Positions 1-12,180 of a stretch of DNA of 64,000 bases are shown piece by piece. The notes beneath the pieces were generated by a model. The model worked only from the letters and a program-made list of their open reading frames with translations, did not search any database and was not told the DNA's origin. A program made the position numbers and the translations under genes. How positions within the stretch are numbered: position 1 is the stretch's first letter; each line of letters begins with the position of its first letter. The DNA comes from Episyrphus balteatus. Its lineage: Eukaryota > Arthropoda > Insecta > Diptera > Syrphidae. The stretch covers positions 66,114,277 through 66,178,276 of the forward strand of contig NC_079137.1 in the NCBI RefSeq assembly GCF_945859705.1, written 5' to 3'.

Positions 1-79
1 CACGTGGGTCATTTTAAAATGCCCCACGTGGGTCATTTTGAAATGCCCCACGTGGGTCATTTTGAAATGCCCCACGTGG

Positions 80-2240
80 GTTATTTTGAAATGCCCCACG
101 TGGGTCATTTTAAAATGCCCCACGTGGGTCATTTTAAAATGCCCCACGTGGGTCATTTTGAAATGCCCCACGTGGGTCATTTGGAAATGCCCCACGTGGA
201 TCAGTTGGAAATGCCCCACGTGGGTCATTTTGAAATGCCCCACGTGGGTCATTTTGAAATGCCCCACGTGGGTCATTTTGAAATGCACCACGTGGGTTAT
301 TTTGAAATGCCCCACGTGGGTCATTTTGAAATGCCCCACGTGGGTCATTTTGAAATGCCCCACGTGGGTCATTTTGAAATGCCCCACGTGGGTCATTTTG
401 AAATGACCCACGTGGGTTATTTTGAAATGCCCCACGTGGGTCATTTTGAAATGCCCCACGTGGGTCATTTTAAAATGCCCCACGTGGGTCATTTGGAAAT
501 GCCCCACGTGGGTCATTTTGAAATGCCCCACGTGGGTCATTTTGAAATGCCCCACGTGGGTCATTTTAAAATGCCCCACGTGGGTCATTTGGAAATGCCC
601 CACGTGGGTCATTTTGAAATGCCCCACGTGGGTCATTTTGAAATGCCCCACGTGGGTCATTTTAAAATGCATCACGTGGGTCATTTGGAAATGCCCCACG
701 TGGGTCATTTTGAAATGCCCCACGTGGGTCATTTTGAAATGCCCCACGTGGGTCATTTTGAAATGCCCCACGTGGGTCATTTTGAAATGCCCCACGTGGG
801 TCATTTTGAAATGCCCCACGTGGGTCATTTTGAAATGCCCCACGTGGGTTATTTTGAAATGCCCCACGTGGGTCATTTTAAAATGCCCCACGTGGGGCAT
901 TTCAAAATGACCCACGTGGGGCATTTTAAAATGACCCACGTGGGTCATTTGGAAATGCCCCACGTGGATCAGTTGGAAATGCCCCACGTGGGTCATTTTG
1001 AAATGCCCCACGTGGGTCATTTTGAAATGCCCCACGTGGGTCATTTTGAAATGCACCACGTGGGTTATTTTGAAATGCCCCACGTGGGTCATTTTGAAAT
1101 GCCCCACGTGGGTCATTTTGAAATGCCCCACGTGGGTCATTTTGAAATGCCCCACGTGGGTCATTTGGAAATGCCCCACGTGGGTCATTTTGAAATGCCC
1201 CACGTGGGTCATTTTGAAATGACCCACGTGGGTTATTTTGAAATGCCGCACGTGGGTCATTTTGAAATGCCCCACGTGGGGCATTTCAAAATGACCCACG
1301 TGGGGCATTTTAAAATGACCCACGTGGGTCATTTGGAAATGCCCCACGTGCATTTCCAACTGATCCACGTGGGGCATTTCCAAATGACCCACGTGGGTCA
1401 TTTTAAAATGCCCCACGTGGGTCATTTTGAAATGCCCCACGTGGGGCATTTTAAAATGACCCACGTGGGGCATTTCAAAATGACCCACGTGGGGCATTTC
1501 AAAATGACCCACGTGGGGCATTTCCAAATGACCCACGTGGGGCATTTCAAAATGACCCACGTGGGGCATTTCAAAATGACCCACGTGGGGCATTTTAAAA
1601 TGACCCACGTGGGTCATTTGGAAATGCCCCACGTGGATCAGTTGGAAATGCCCCACGTGGGTCATTTTGAAATGCCCCACGTGGGTCATTTTGAAATGCC
1701 CCACGTGGGTCATTTTGAAATGCCCCACGTGGGTTATTTTGAAATGCCCCACGTGGGTCATTTTGAAATGCCCCACGTGGGTCATTTTGAAATGCCCCAC
1801 GTGGGTCATTTTAAAATGCCCCACGTGGGTCATTTGGAAATGCCCCACGTGGGTCATTTTGAAATGCCCCACGTGGGTCATTTTGAAATGCCCCACGTGG
1901 GTCATTTTGAAATGCCCCACGTGGGTCATTTTGAAATGCCCCACGTGGGTCATTTTGAAATGCCCCACGTGGGTCATTTTGAAATGCCCCACGTGGGTCA
2001 TTTTAAAATGCCCCACGTGGGGCATTTCAAAATGACCCACGTGGGGCATTTTAAAATGACCCACGTGGGTCATTTGGAAATGCCCCACGTGGATCAGTTG
2101 GAAATGCCCCACGTGGGTCATTTTGAAATGCCCCACGTGGGTCATTTTGAAATGCCCCACGTGGGTCATTTTGAAATGCCCCACGTGGGTTATTTTGAAA
2201 TGCCCCACGTGGGTCATTTTGAAATGCCCCACGTGGGTCA
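80..2240 (+). repeat. Higher-order segment of the satellite, copy 1
   Basis: The order of variant units here matches the segment at about 3917-5770. Shared landmarks include the ATGCATCACGTG unit at 664 (4501 in copy 2), the rare CCGCACGTG at 1245 (5058), and GATCAG marker units spaced 768 bp (199, 967 against 4036, 4804) and 456 bp (1636, 2092 against 5164, 5620). The offset changes from 3837 to 3813 to 3528, so units were gained or lost after duplication. Most of the last change is the extra inverted block at 1347-1606, present only here. Confidence 0.8.
1347..1606 (-). repeat. Largest reverse-oriented block of the satellite
   Basis: Reverse-oriented spacers fill 1347-1392 and 1441-1606, with two forward units between. 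The left junction is a shortened unit in which CACGTG is followed at once by CATTTCC, so GGG is missing (21 bp instead of 24). The block contains the only inverted GATCAG marker unit (CAACTGATCC, about 1356). Shorter reverse runs lie near 895-940, 1280-1325, 2018-2064, 4732-4774, 5090-5133, 5548-5590, 8650-8722 and 9868-9910. Confidence 0.85.
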
Positions 2241-2299
2241 TTTTGAAATGCCCCACGTGGGTCATTTGGAAATGCCCCACGTGGGTCATTTTAAAATGC

Positions 2300-2875
2300 C
2301 CCACGTGGGTCATTTGGAAATGCCCCACGTGGGTCATTTGGAAATGCCCCACGTGGGTCATTTTGAAATTCCCCACGTGGGTCATTTTGAAATGCCCCAC
2401 GTGGGTCATTTTAAAATGCCCCACGTGGGTCATTTTGAAATGCCCCACGTGGGTCATTTTGAAATGCCCCACGTGGGTTATTTTGAAATGCCCCACGTGG
2501 GTCATTTTAAAATGCCCCACGCGGGTCATTTTGAAATGCCCCACGTGGGTCATTTGGAAATGCCCCACGTGGATCAGTTGGAAATGCCCCATGTGGGTCA
2601 TTTTGAAATGCCCCACGTGGGTCATTTTGAAATGCCCCACGTGGGTCATTTTGAAATGCCCCACGTGGGTCATTTTGAAATGCCCCACGTGGGTCATTTT
2701 AAAATGCCCCACGTGGGTCATTTTGAAATGCCCCACGTGGGTCATTTTGAAATGCCCCACGTGGGTTATTTTGAAATGCCCCACGTGGGTCATTTTAAAA
2801 TGCCCCACGCGGGTCATTTTGAAATGCCCCACGTGGGTCATTTGGAAATGCCCCACGTGGATCAGTTGGAAATGC
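2300..2875 (+). repeat. 288-bp (12-unit) tandem duplication inside the satellite
   Basis: The rare CACGCG E-box variant at about 2519 recurs at about 2807. The CATGTG variant at about 2589 recurs at about 2877, and the GATCAG marker at 2572 recurs at 2860. All three offsets are 288 bp, that is 12 units, which indicates a recent unequal exchange. Confidence 0.8.
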
Positions 2876-3916
2876 CCCATGTGGGTCATTTTGAAATGCC
2901 CCACGTGGGTCATTTTGAAATGCCCCACGTGGGTCATTTTGAAATGCCCCACGTGGGTCATTTTGAAATGCCCCACGTGGGTCATTTTGAAATGCCCCAC
3001 GTGGGTCATTTTGAAATGCCCCACGTGGGTCATTTTGAAATGCCCCACGTGGGTCATTTTGAAAAGCCCCACGTGGGTCATTTTGAAATGCCCCACGTGG
3101 GTCATTTTGAAATGCCCCACGTGGGTCATTTTAAAATGCCCCACGTGGGTCATTTTGAAATGCCCCACGTGGGTCATTTTGAAATGCCCCATGTGGGTCA
3201 TTTTGAAATGCCCCACGTGGGTCATTTTGAAATGCCCCACGTGGGTCATTTGGAAATGCCCCACGTGGGTCATTTTGAAGTGCCCCACGTGGGTCATTTT
3301 GAAATGCCCCACGTGGGTCATTTTAAAATGCCCCACGTGGGTCATTTGGAAATGCCCCACGTGGGTCATTTTGAAATGCCCCACGTGGGTCATTTTGAAA
3401 TGCCCCACGTGGGTCATTTTGAAATGCCCCACGTGGGTCATTTTGAAATGCCCCACGTGGGTCATTTTGAAATGACCCACGTGGGTCATTTGGAAATGCC
3501 CCACGTGGGTCATTTTAAAATGCCCCACGTGGGTCATTTGGAAATGCCCCACGTGGGTCATTTTGAAATGCCCCACGTGGGTCATTTTGAAATGCCCCAC
3601 GTGGGTCATTTTAAAATGCCCCACGTGGGTCATTTTGAAATGCCCCACGTGGGTCATTTGGAAATGCCCCACATGGGTCATTTTAAAATGCCCCACGTGG
3701 GTCATTTGGAAATGCCCCACGTGGGTCATTTTGAAATGCCCCACGTGGGTCATTTTGAAATGCCCCACGTGGGTCATTTTGAAATGCCCCACGTGGGTCA
3801 TTTTGAAATGCCCCACGTGGGTCATTTTGAAATGCCCCACGTGGGTCATTTTAAAATGCCCCACGTGGGTCATTTTGAAATGCCCCACGTGGGTCATTTT
3901 GAAATGCCCCACGTGG

Positions 3917-5770
3917 GTTATTTTGAAATGCCCCACGTGGGTCATTTTAAAATGCCCCACGTGGGTCATTTTAAAATGCCCCACGTGGGTCATTTTGAAA
4001 TGCCCCACGTGGGTCATTTGGAAATGCCCCACGTGGATCAGTTGGAAATGCCCCACGTGGGTCATTTTGAAATGCCCCACGTGGGTCATTTTGAAATGCC
4101 CCACGTGGGTCATTTTGAAATGCCCCACGTGGGTTATTTTGAAATGCCCCACGTGGGTCATTTTGAAATGCCCCACGTGGGTCATTTTGAAATGCCCCAC
4201 GTGGGTCATTTTGAAATGCCCCACGTGGGTCATTTTGAAATGACCCACGTGGGTTATTTTGAAATGCCCCACGTGGGTCATTTTGAAATGCCCCACGTGG
4301 GTCATTTTAAAATGCCCCACGTGGGTCATTTGGAAATGCCCCACGTGGGTCATTTTGAAATGCCCCACGTGGGTCATTTTGAAATGCCCCACGTGGGTCA
4401 TTTTAAAATGCCCCACGTGGGTCATTTGGAAATGCCCCACGTGGGTCATTTTGAAATGCCCCACGTGGGTCATTTTGAAATGCCCCACGTGGGTCATTTT
4501 AAAATGCATCACGTGGGTCATTTGGAAATGCCCCACGTGGGTCATTTTGAAATGCCCCACGTGGGTCATTTTGAAATGCCCCACGTGGGTCATTTTGAAA
4601 TGCCCCACGTGGGTCATTTTGAAATGCCCCACGTGGGTCATTTTGAAATGCCCCACGTGGGTCATTTTGAAATGCCCCACGTGGGTTATTTTGAAATGCC
4701 CCACGTGGGTCATTTTAAAATGCCCCACGTGGGGCATTTCAAAATGACCCACGTGGGGCATTTTAAAATGACCCACGTGGGTCATTTGGAAATGCCCCAC
4801 GTGGATCAGTTGGAAATGCCCCACGTGGGTCATTTTGAAATGCCCCACGTGGGTCATTTTGAAATGCCCCACGTGGGTCATTTTGAAATGCCCCACGTGG
4901 GTTATTTTGAAATGCCCCACGTGGGTCATTTTGAAATGCCCCACGTGGGTCATTTTGAAATGCCCCACGTGGGTCATTTGGAAATGCCCCACGTGGGTCA
5001 TTTTGAAATGCCCCACGTGGGTCATTTTGAAATGACCCACGTGGGTTATTTTGAAATGCCGCACGTGGGTCATTTTGAAATGCCCCACGTGGGGCATTTC
5101 AAAATGACCCACGTGGGGCATTTTAAAATGACCCACGTGGGTCATTTGGAAATGCCCCACGTGGATCAGTTGGAAATGCCCCACGTGGGTCATTTTGAAA
5201 TGCCCCACGTGGGTCATTTTGAAATGCCCCACGTGGGTCATTTTGAAATGCCCCACGTGGGTTATTTTGAAATGCCCCACGTGGGTCATTTTGAAATGCC
5301 CCACGTGGGTCATTTTGAAATGCCCCACGTGGGTCATTTTAAAATGCCCCACGTGGGTCATTTGGAAATGCCCCACGTGGGTCATTTTGAAATGCCCCAC
5401 GTGGGTCATTTTGAAATGCCCCACGTGGGTCATTTTGAAATGCCCCACGTGGGTCATTTGGAAATGCCCCACGTGGGTCATTTTGAAATGCCCCACGTGG
5501 GTCATTTTGAAATGCCCCACGTGGGTCATTTTAAAATGCCCCACGTGGGGCATTTCAAAATGACCCACGTGGGGCATTTTAAAATGACCCACGTGGGTCA
5601 TTTGGAAATGCCCCACGTGGATCAGTTGGAAATGCCCCACGTGGGTCATTTTGAAATGCCCCACGTGGGTCATTTTGAAATGCCCCACGTGGGTCATTTT
5701 GAAATGCCCCACGTGGGTTATTTTGAAATGCCCCACGTGGGTCATTTTGAAATGCCCCACGTGGGTCATT
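3917..5770 (+). repeat. Higher-order segment of the satellite, copy 2
   Basis: This segment carries the same order of marker units as about 80-2240, including ATGCATCACGTG at 4501 and CCGCACGTG at 5058. It lacks the CACCACGTG variant seen at about 283 and 1051 in copy 1. That variant therefore spread within copy 1, probably by a 768-bp internal exchange, after the two copies separated. Confidence 0.8.
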
Positions 5771-5904
5771 TTGAAATGCCCCACGTGGGTCATTTTAAAA
5801 TGCCCCACGTGGGTCATTTGGAAATGCCCCACGTGGGTCATTTTGAAATGCCCCACGTGGGTCATTTTGAAATGCCCCACGTGGGTCATTTTGAAATGCC
5901 CCAC

Positions 5905-5945
5905 GTGGGTCATTGTCATTTTAAAATGCATCACGTGGGTCATAT
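5905..5945 (+). repeat. Irregular satellite unit with 6-bp insertion
   Basis: GTCATT is doubled here (GGTCATTGTCATTTT), making a 30-bp unit followed by the ATGCATCACGTG variant and a TCATATGG variant found nowhere else in the array. It is the only length gain in the array that is not a multiple of 24. Confidence 0.85.
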
Positions 5946-8900
5946 GGAAATGCCCCACGTGGGTCATTTTGAAATGCCCCACGTGGGTCATTTTGAAATG
6001 CCCCACGTGGGTCATTTTGAAATGACCCACGTGGGTCATTTGGAAATGCCCCACGTGGGTCATTTTAAAATGCCCCACGTGGGTTATTTTGAAATGCCCC
6101 ACGTGGGTCATTTTGAAATGCCCCACGTGGGTTATTTTGAAATGCCCCACGTGGGTCATTTTAAAATGCCCCACGTGGGTCATTTTAAAATGCCCCACGT
6201 GGGTCATTTTGAAATGCCCCACGTGGGTCATTTTGAAATGCCCCACGTGGGTCATTTTGAAATAACCCACGTGGGTCATTTGGAAATGCCCCACGTGGAT
6301 CAGTTGGAAATGCCCCACGTGGGTCATTTTGAAATGCCCCACGTGGGTCATTTTGAAATGCCCCACGTGGGTTATTTTGAAATGCCCCACGTGGGTCATT
6401 TTGAAATGCCCCACGTGGGTCATTTTGAAATGCCCCACGTGGGTCATTTTGAAATGACCCACGTTTGTCATTTGGAAATGCCCCACGTGGGTCATTTTAA
6501 AATGCCCCACGTGGGTCATTTGGAAATGCCCCATGTGGGTCATTTTGAAATGCCCCACGTGGGTCATTTTAAAATGCCCCACGTGGGTCATTTGGAAATG
6601 CCCCATGTGGGTCATTTTGAAATGCCCCACGTGGGTCATTTTAAAATGCCCCACGTGGGTCATTTGGAAATGCCCCACGTGGGTCATTTTGAAATGCCCC
6701 ATGTGGGTCATTTTGAAATGCCCCACGTGGGTCATTTTGAAATGCCCCACGTGGGTCATTTTAAAATGCCCCACGTGGGTCATTTGGAAATGCCCCACGT
6801 GGGTCATTTTGAAATGCCCCACGTGGGTCATTTTGAAATGCCCCACGTGGATCAGTTGGAAATGCCACACGTGGGTCATTTTGAAATGCCCCACGTGGGT
6901 TATTTTGAAATGCCCCACGTGGGTCATTTTGAAATGACCCACGTGGGTCATTTGGAAATGCCCCACGTGGGTCATTTTAAAATGCCCCACGTGGGTCATT
7001 TTGAAATGCCTTACGTGGGTCATTTTAAAATGCCCCACGTGGGTCATTTTGAAATGCCCCACGTGGGTCATTTTGAAATGCCCCACGTGGGTCATTTGGA
7101 AATGCCCCACGTGGGTCATTTTGAAATGCCCCACGTGGGTCATTTTAAAATGCCCCACGTGGGTCATTTTGAAATGCCCCACGTGGGTCATTTGGAAATG
7201 CCCCACGTGGGTCATTTTGAAATGCCCCACGTGGGTCATTTTGAAATGCCCCACGTGGGTCATTTTGAAATGCCCCACGTGGGTCATTTTGAAATGCCCC
7301 ACGTGGGTCATTTTGAAATGCCCCACGTGGGTCATTTGGAAATGCCCCACGTGGGTCATTTTGAAATGCCCCACGTGGGTCATTTTGAAATGCCCCACGT
7401 GGGTCATTTTGAAATGACCCACGTGGGTCATTTGGAAATGCCCCACGTGGGTCATTTTAAAATGCCCCACGTGGGTCATTTTGAAATGCCCCATGTGGGT
7501 CATTTTGAAATGCCCCACGTGGGTCATTTTAAAATGCCCCACGTGGGTCATTTGGAAATGCCCCACGTGGGTCATTTTGAAATGCCCCACGTGGGTCATT
7601 TTGAAATGCCCCACGTGGGTCATTTTGAAATGCCCCACGTGGGTAATTTTGAAATGCCCCACGTGGGTCATTTTGAAATGACCCACGTGGGTCATTTGGA
7701 AATGCCCCACGTGGGTCATTTTAAAATGCCCCACGTGGGTCATTTTGAAATGCCCCACGTGGGTCATTTTAAAATGCCCCACATGGGTCATTTGGAAATG
7801 CCCCACGTGGGTCATTTTAAAATGCCCCACGTGGATCAGTTGGAAACGCCCCACGTGGGTCATTTTGAAATGCCCCACGTGGGTCATTTTAAAATGCCCC
7901 ACGTGGATCAGTTGGAAATGCCCCACGTGGGTCATTTTGAAATGCCCCACGTGGGTCATTTTAAAATGCCCCACGTGGGTCATTTGGAAATGCCCCACGT
8001 GGGTCATTTTGAAATGCCCGACGTGGGTCATTTTAAAATGCCCCACGTGGGTCATTTGGAAATGCCCCACGTGGGTCATTTTGAAATGCCCCACGTGGGT
8101 CATTTGGAAATGCCCCACGTGGGTCATTTTGAAATGCCCCACGTGGGTCATCTTGAAATGCCCCACGTGGGTCACTTTGAAATGCCCCACGTGGGTCATT
8201 TGGAAATGCCCCACGTGGGTCATTTGGAAATGCCCCACGTGGGTCATTTTGAAATGCCCCACGTGGGTCATTTTGAAATGCCCCACGCGGGTCATTTTGA
8301 AATGCCCCACGTGGGTCATTTTGAAATGCCCCACGTGGGTCATTTTGAAATGCCCCACGTGGGTCATTTTAAAATGCCCCACGTGGGTCATTTTGAAATG
8401 CCCCACGTGGGTCATTTGGAAATGCCCCACGTGGGTCATTTTGAAATGCCCCACGTGGGTCATTTTGAAATGCCCCACGTGGGTCATTTTGAAATGCCCC
8501 ACGTGGGTCATTTTGAAATGCCCCACGTGGGTCATTTTGAAATGCCCCACGTGGGTCATTTTGAAATGCCCCACGTGGGTCATTTTGAAATGCCCCACGT
8601 GGGTCATTTGGAAATGCCCCACGTGGATCAGTTGGAAATGCCCCACGTGGGGCATTTCAAAATGACCCACGTGGGGCATTTAAAAATGACCCACGTGGGG
8701 CATTTCCAAATGACCCACGTGGGTCATTTTGAAATGCCCCACGTGGGTCATTTTGAAATGCCCCACGTGGGTCATTTTAAAATGCCCCACGTGGGTCATT
8801 TGGAAATGCCCCACGTGGGTCATTTTGAAATGCCCCACGTGGGTCATTTTGAAATGCCCCACGTGGGTCATTTTGAAATGCCCCACGTGGGTCATTTGGA

Positions 8901-9719
8901 AATGCCCCACGTGGGTCATTTTGAAATGCCCCACGTGGGTCATTTTGAAATGCCCCACGTGGGTCATTTTGAAATGCCCCACGTGGGTCATTTTGAAATG
9001 CCCCACGTGGGTCATTTGGAAATGCCCCACTTGGGTCATTTTGAAATGCCCCACGTGGGTCATTTTGAAATGCCCCACGTGGGTCATTTTAAAATGCCCC
9101 ACGTGGGTCATTTGGAAATGCCCCACGTGGGTCATTTAGAAATGCCCCACGTGGGTCATTTTGAAATGCCCCACGTGGGTCATTTTGAAATGCCCCACGT
9201 GGGTCATTTTGAAATGCCCCACGTGGGTCATTTTGAAATGCCCCACGTGGGTCATTTGGAAATGCCCCACGTGGGTCATTTCGAAATGCCCCACGTGGGT
9301 CATTTTAAAATGCCCCACGTGGGTCATTTTGAAATGCCCCACGTGGGTCATTTGGAAATGCCCCACGTGGGTCATTTTGAAATGCCCCACGTGGGTCATT
9401 TTGAAATGCCCCACGTGGGTCATTTTGAAATGCCCCACGTGGGTCATTTTGAAATGCCCCACGTGGGTCATTTTGAAATGCCCCACGTGGGTCATTTTGA
9501 AATGCCTCACGTGGGTCATTTTGAAATGCCCCACGTGGGTTATTTTGAAATGCCCCACGTGGGTCATTTTGAAATGCCCCACGTGGGTCATTTTGAAATG
9601 CCCCACGTGGGTCATTTTGAAATGTCCCACGTGGGTCATTTGGAAATGCCCCACGTGGGTCATTTGGAAATGCCCCACGTGGGTCATTTTGAAATGCCCC
9701 ACGTGGGTCATTTGGAAAT

Positions 9720-9910
9720 GACCCATGTGGGTCATTTGGAAATTTGGTCATTTGGTCATTTGGAAATACCCCACGTGGGTCATTTTAAAATGCCCCACGT
9801 GGGTCATTTTGAAATGCCCAACTTGGGTCATTTTAAAATGCCCCACGTGGGTCATTTGGAAATGCCCCACGTGGGGCATTTTAAAATGACCCACGTTGGG
9901 CATTTCCAAA
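9720..9910 (+). repeat. Decayed right edge of the satellite
   Basis: Over the last eight units the E-boxes degrade: CATGTG near 9725, a whole E-box replaced by TTTGGTCATTTGG near 9743-9760, AACTTG near 9822, and CACGTT near 9893. The final two units are reverse-oriented and the sequence then leaves the repeat at ACTTATACTTACG. Edge decay is expected where unequal exchange no longer homogenises units. Confidence 0.8.
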
Positions 9911-12180
9911 TACTTATACTTACGAGAAATTTCAGAAAACGGTTTTATGGCAGACACCTACATTAAGTAAAAATTTAAAAAATATTAATTTAGATAGGAG
10001 TACAGTAACTCGGAAATTAATCTTGTTATTTCTTATCTATTACTTAATGGTTGTCCAGAATAAGCTTATAAGTTCGATTTTATTCATATCTCGTGCTTCA
10101 AATTATTAAGTAAAACAAATTCAATGAACTACATTATTGTCCTTTTCAATTGAAAAGCTATCTTCCATCTCTTCCCCCCCATCGAAAAAAAAAATTCATG
10201 ACCTAGTGTAATAAAAAAAAATAACACACTCACGTAATGAAATATCAATATTTGAATAATTTTATTATTGTATTTACGAGTAAAAAATTGTATTTCAAAG
10301 AACACAAAGTTGCATGTCAAAAATCAAGATTATATAAGGAAACCTCTTTTGTGGTATAGAAAAGATCCTTGAATGGGTTGTCTGGTTTATTATTCTTTAA
10401 TTTGCATTCGAAAAGAAACGAAACACCATTTCTTGAGAGAGAAAGAAATATAAACCGAAACACGCAGATCAAGGATTTTAATAATATAAAAGCCAAAGGA
10501 CCTTCTTTTACCTCCCATTCCTGCCTCGTTGTGTCATCGTTGTCGTGTGCATATTTAAATCGATTGCATGCAAATGATTGAATTTAACTTTTTTGTTAAT
10601 CTTTCTCGATACGCCCACATTTTGTTTGTTTTCAATTATCCTGAAAGTTTGTTTTCTTCTTCTTTCTTAGAAACTGGGTGTGTATACTTTTTAATATCTA
10701 TTCAAAGCGTAATTATAACTCTCGCAGTCAAGAATGGTGGGCTTCGGTATGAGAACTCAAATAGAGATAACACAATTTTTAACACAAAGGAACACAAAAG
10801 GTCCTTGTCAAAGCAAAGAAGCTGAAATAACATCAAATTGATAGGAAGTCTTTAAAATTGTATTCATTTTTATACGAATGACGCAGTTGTAAAATCCAAA
10901 AGCCCTTCTAGATTACCACAAACGTTTAATATCCATTTAGACTGAGATACCGAAAGGTAGAATTGTAGGACCCATACTTTTTAATTTGCGTAAAATTTTG
11001 ACGAAATCAAAGTATTTTCTGACCAAAGACGATTTAGATCAATTTTCAACTGAAATCCCTACTGTTTTTATGTTCGTATGTTTCAGTTAGAACACCAAAA
11101 CTGTTTAAGTCCACTCGAACACCTCCTTGAGCTCATCGTTCATATAGTATTTAAGTGTAAATAAATCATCTAACGATACTTAACTGTAATCATCTCGCAT
11201 TCATGGCAAATTTATTTCTATTCCCACAACAGTTAAACGTAAATAATATTATATGAGTGTAATCCTCTTGGCAGCAGTAATTGTTGTTGTTGTTGTGTGT
11301 GTGTCTGTTTGGAGTGTTTGTATGGTTGTATCCTTCTTTTTTTTTCACTCTCAGAGAAGTTGGAGGACGTGTGATTATGGCACTTTGTGTGCAAAAAGGA
11401 TACACTTCAATAATATAACGTTGGTTGGTTATACGTTAACCAAAGGTTCTTCTTTACTTTCATTTTAACCTCTGTGTTCACTCTTAACTTTGTTTTTTTT
11501 AGGTTTTTATTTTTTTACTTCTATAGAGCACATATACAGACATTATAAAGTAAGTACATAAGAGGTTCTTTATAAATACCGCTGGTGTACTTATGCTTTA
11601 ATTTCAGTTTATACTTCTGGAAGTGGGAACCCTTTGAAATTTTTTTTTTTTTTTTTTTGGTTTTGAAAAAGAATTACAACTATCAAATGTGAAAGGTTTT
11701 TTGGAAGACCAGGAGAGATGAGTAGAAGAAAAAAGGACGATGATTAAAGTCCAGATACAAAGTGAATTGCTTTTGAAATTGCTTTTTGATGGACAGAATA
11801 GAGGCTTTGGTATAGATAAATCTTCATCATTTAAGGATAATATTTTTTTCTAATCACTCTTGAGAGAGAGGCAGAAAGGACTTCTATTTCCATTCAATTA
11901 ATGAAAGTCCTCTCAAAGAGCATTCAATTGCCACATTTCAAGTGTATCTTTAAACGATTAGTTGGATCTGTCTAACTACTTACAGTCGATAGATGATGTT
12001 TCTTTGAAAAGAAATTGGAGCGAAAGAGTCAACTTTTGGGGTAGTTATTGTGAAACAGTCCTTGAAATTGATGAGTTTCGATGACATTTGTTCGACGATC
12101 ATTTTAGATAGTAATAATGGCTCGATTTCAAACTAAGTTAATTCCTGCCTGAATTATTTTTTATAATTTTATACAAATAC
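9911..12180. other. Unique AT-rich DNA, no gene seen
   Basis: I see no coding exon, RNA gene or recognisable element. The stretch contains poly-A/T runs, a C-run at about 10175, a GTT/GT microsatellite at 11281-11306 and an 18-19-base T tract near 11640. Short open frames here are AT-rich and without recognisable domains. Confidence 0.6.
11281..11306 (+). repeat. (GTT)n(GT)n microsatellite
   Basis: GTTGTTGTTGTTG runs directly into GTGTGTGTGT. It is a simple-sequence tract with no sign of function. Confidence 0.85.

Larger units (their letters stand above)
1..9910. repeat. 24-bp CACGTG satellite array, truncated at left edge
   Basis: About 410 tandem units of 24 bp, each made of CACGTG followed by the spacer GGTCATTTTGAAATGCCC. 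Common spacer variants are TTTAAA or TTTGGA at the centre, GGTTAT for GGTCAT, and GATCAGTTGG in place of GGTCATTTTG. Period 24 holds throughout apart from a 3-bp loss near 1347 and a 6-bp gain near 5914. Reverse-oriented units (GGGCATTTCAAAATGACC) occur in short runs. The array begins before base 1 and ends at about 9910, where unique DNA starts. It is a satellite or large minisatellite by structure; I do not recognise it as a named satellite. Confidence 0.97.
4..9966 (+). other. 3320-codon open frame, by-product of the satellite
   Basis: One frame stays open through the whole array and ends at a TAA 56 bp past it. It reads as an eight-residue repeat, G-H-F-E-M-P-H-V, with E/K, F/L, H/Y and P/T variants. 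A second forward frame (repeat T-W-V-I-L-K-C-P) is open over shorter stretches, and long minus-strand frames occur at 8680-9735. A stop-free 24-bp unit gives this without selection. Unit variants are mostly amino-acid changing (H/Y, E/K, P/T, P/H, V/A, V/M), and third positions do not look enriched. No signal peptide, non-repeat domain or convincing start region is visible. I call it non-coding; the left edge is missing, so an upstream exon cannot be excluded. Confidence 0.85.

Noticed and set aside
8680..9735. Minus-strand coding regions in the satellite
   Set aside because: They are the complement of the same repeat (M-T-H-V-G-H-F-K octads) with no independent signal.
1..9910. CRISPR array
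   Set aside because: There are no unique spacers; the spacer is itself repeated and the unit is 24 bp. Everything else in the window is eukaryotic in character.
4..9966. A giant repeat protein gene
   Set aside because: The frame follows from a stop-free unit whose length is a multiple of 3. Variants are mostly amino-acid changing, other frames and the opposite strand are also open, and no non-repeat domain is attached.
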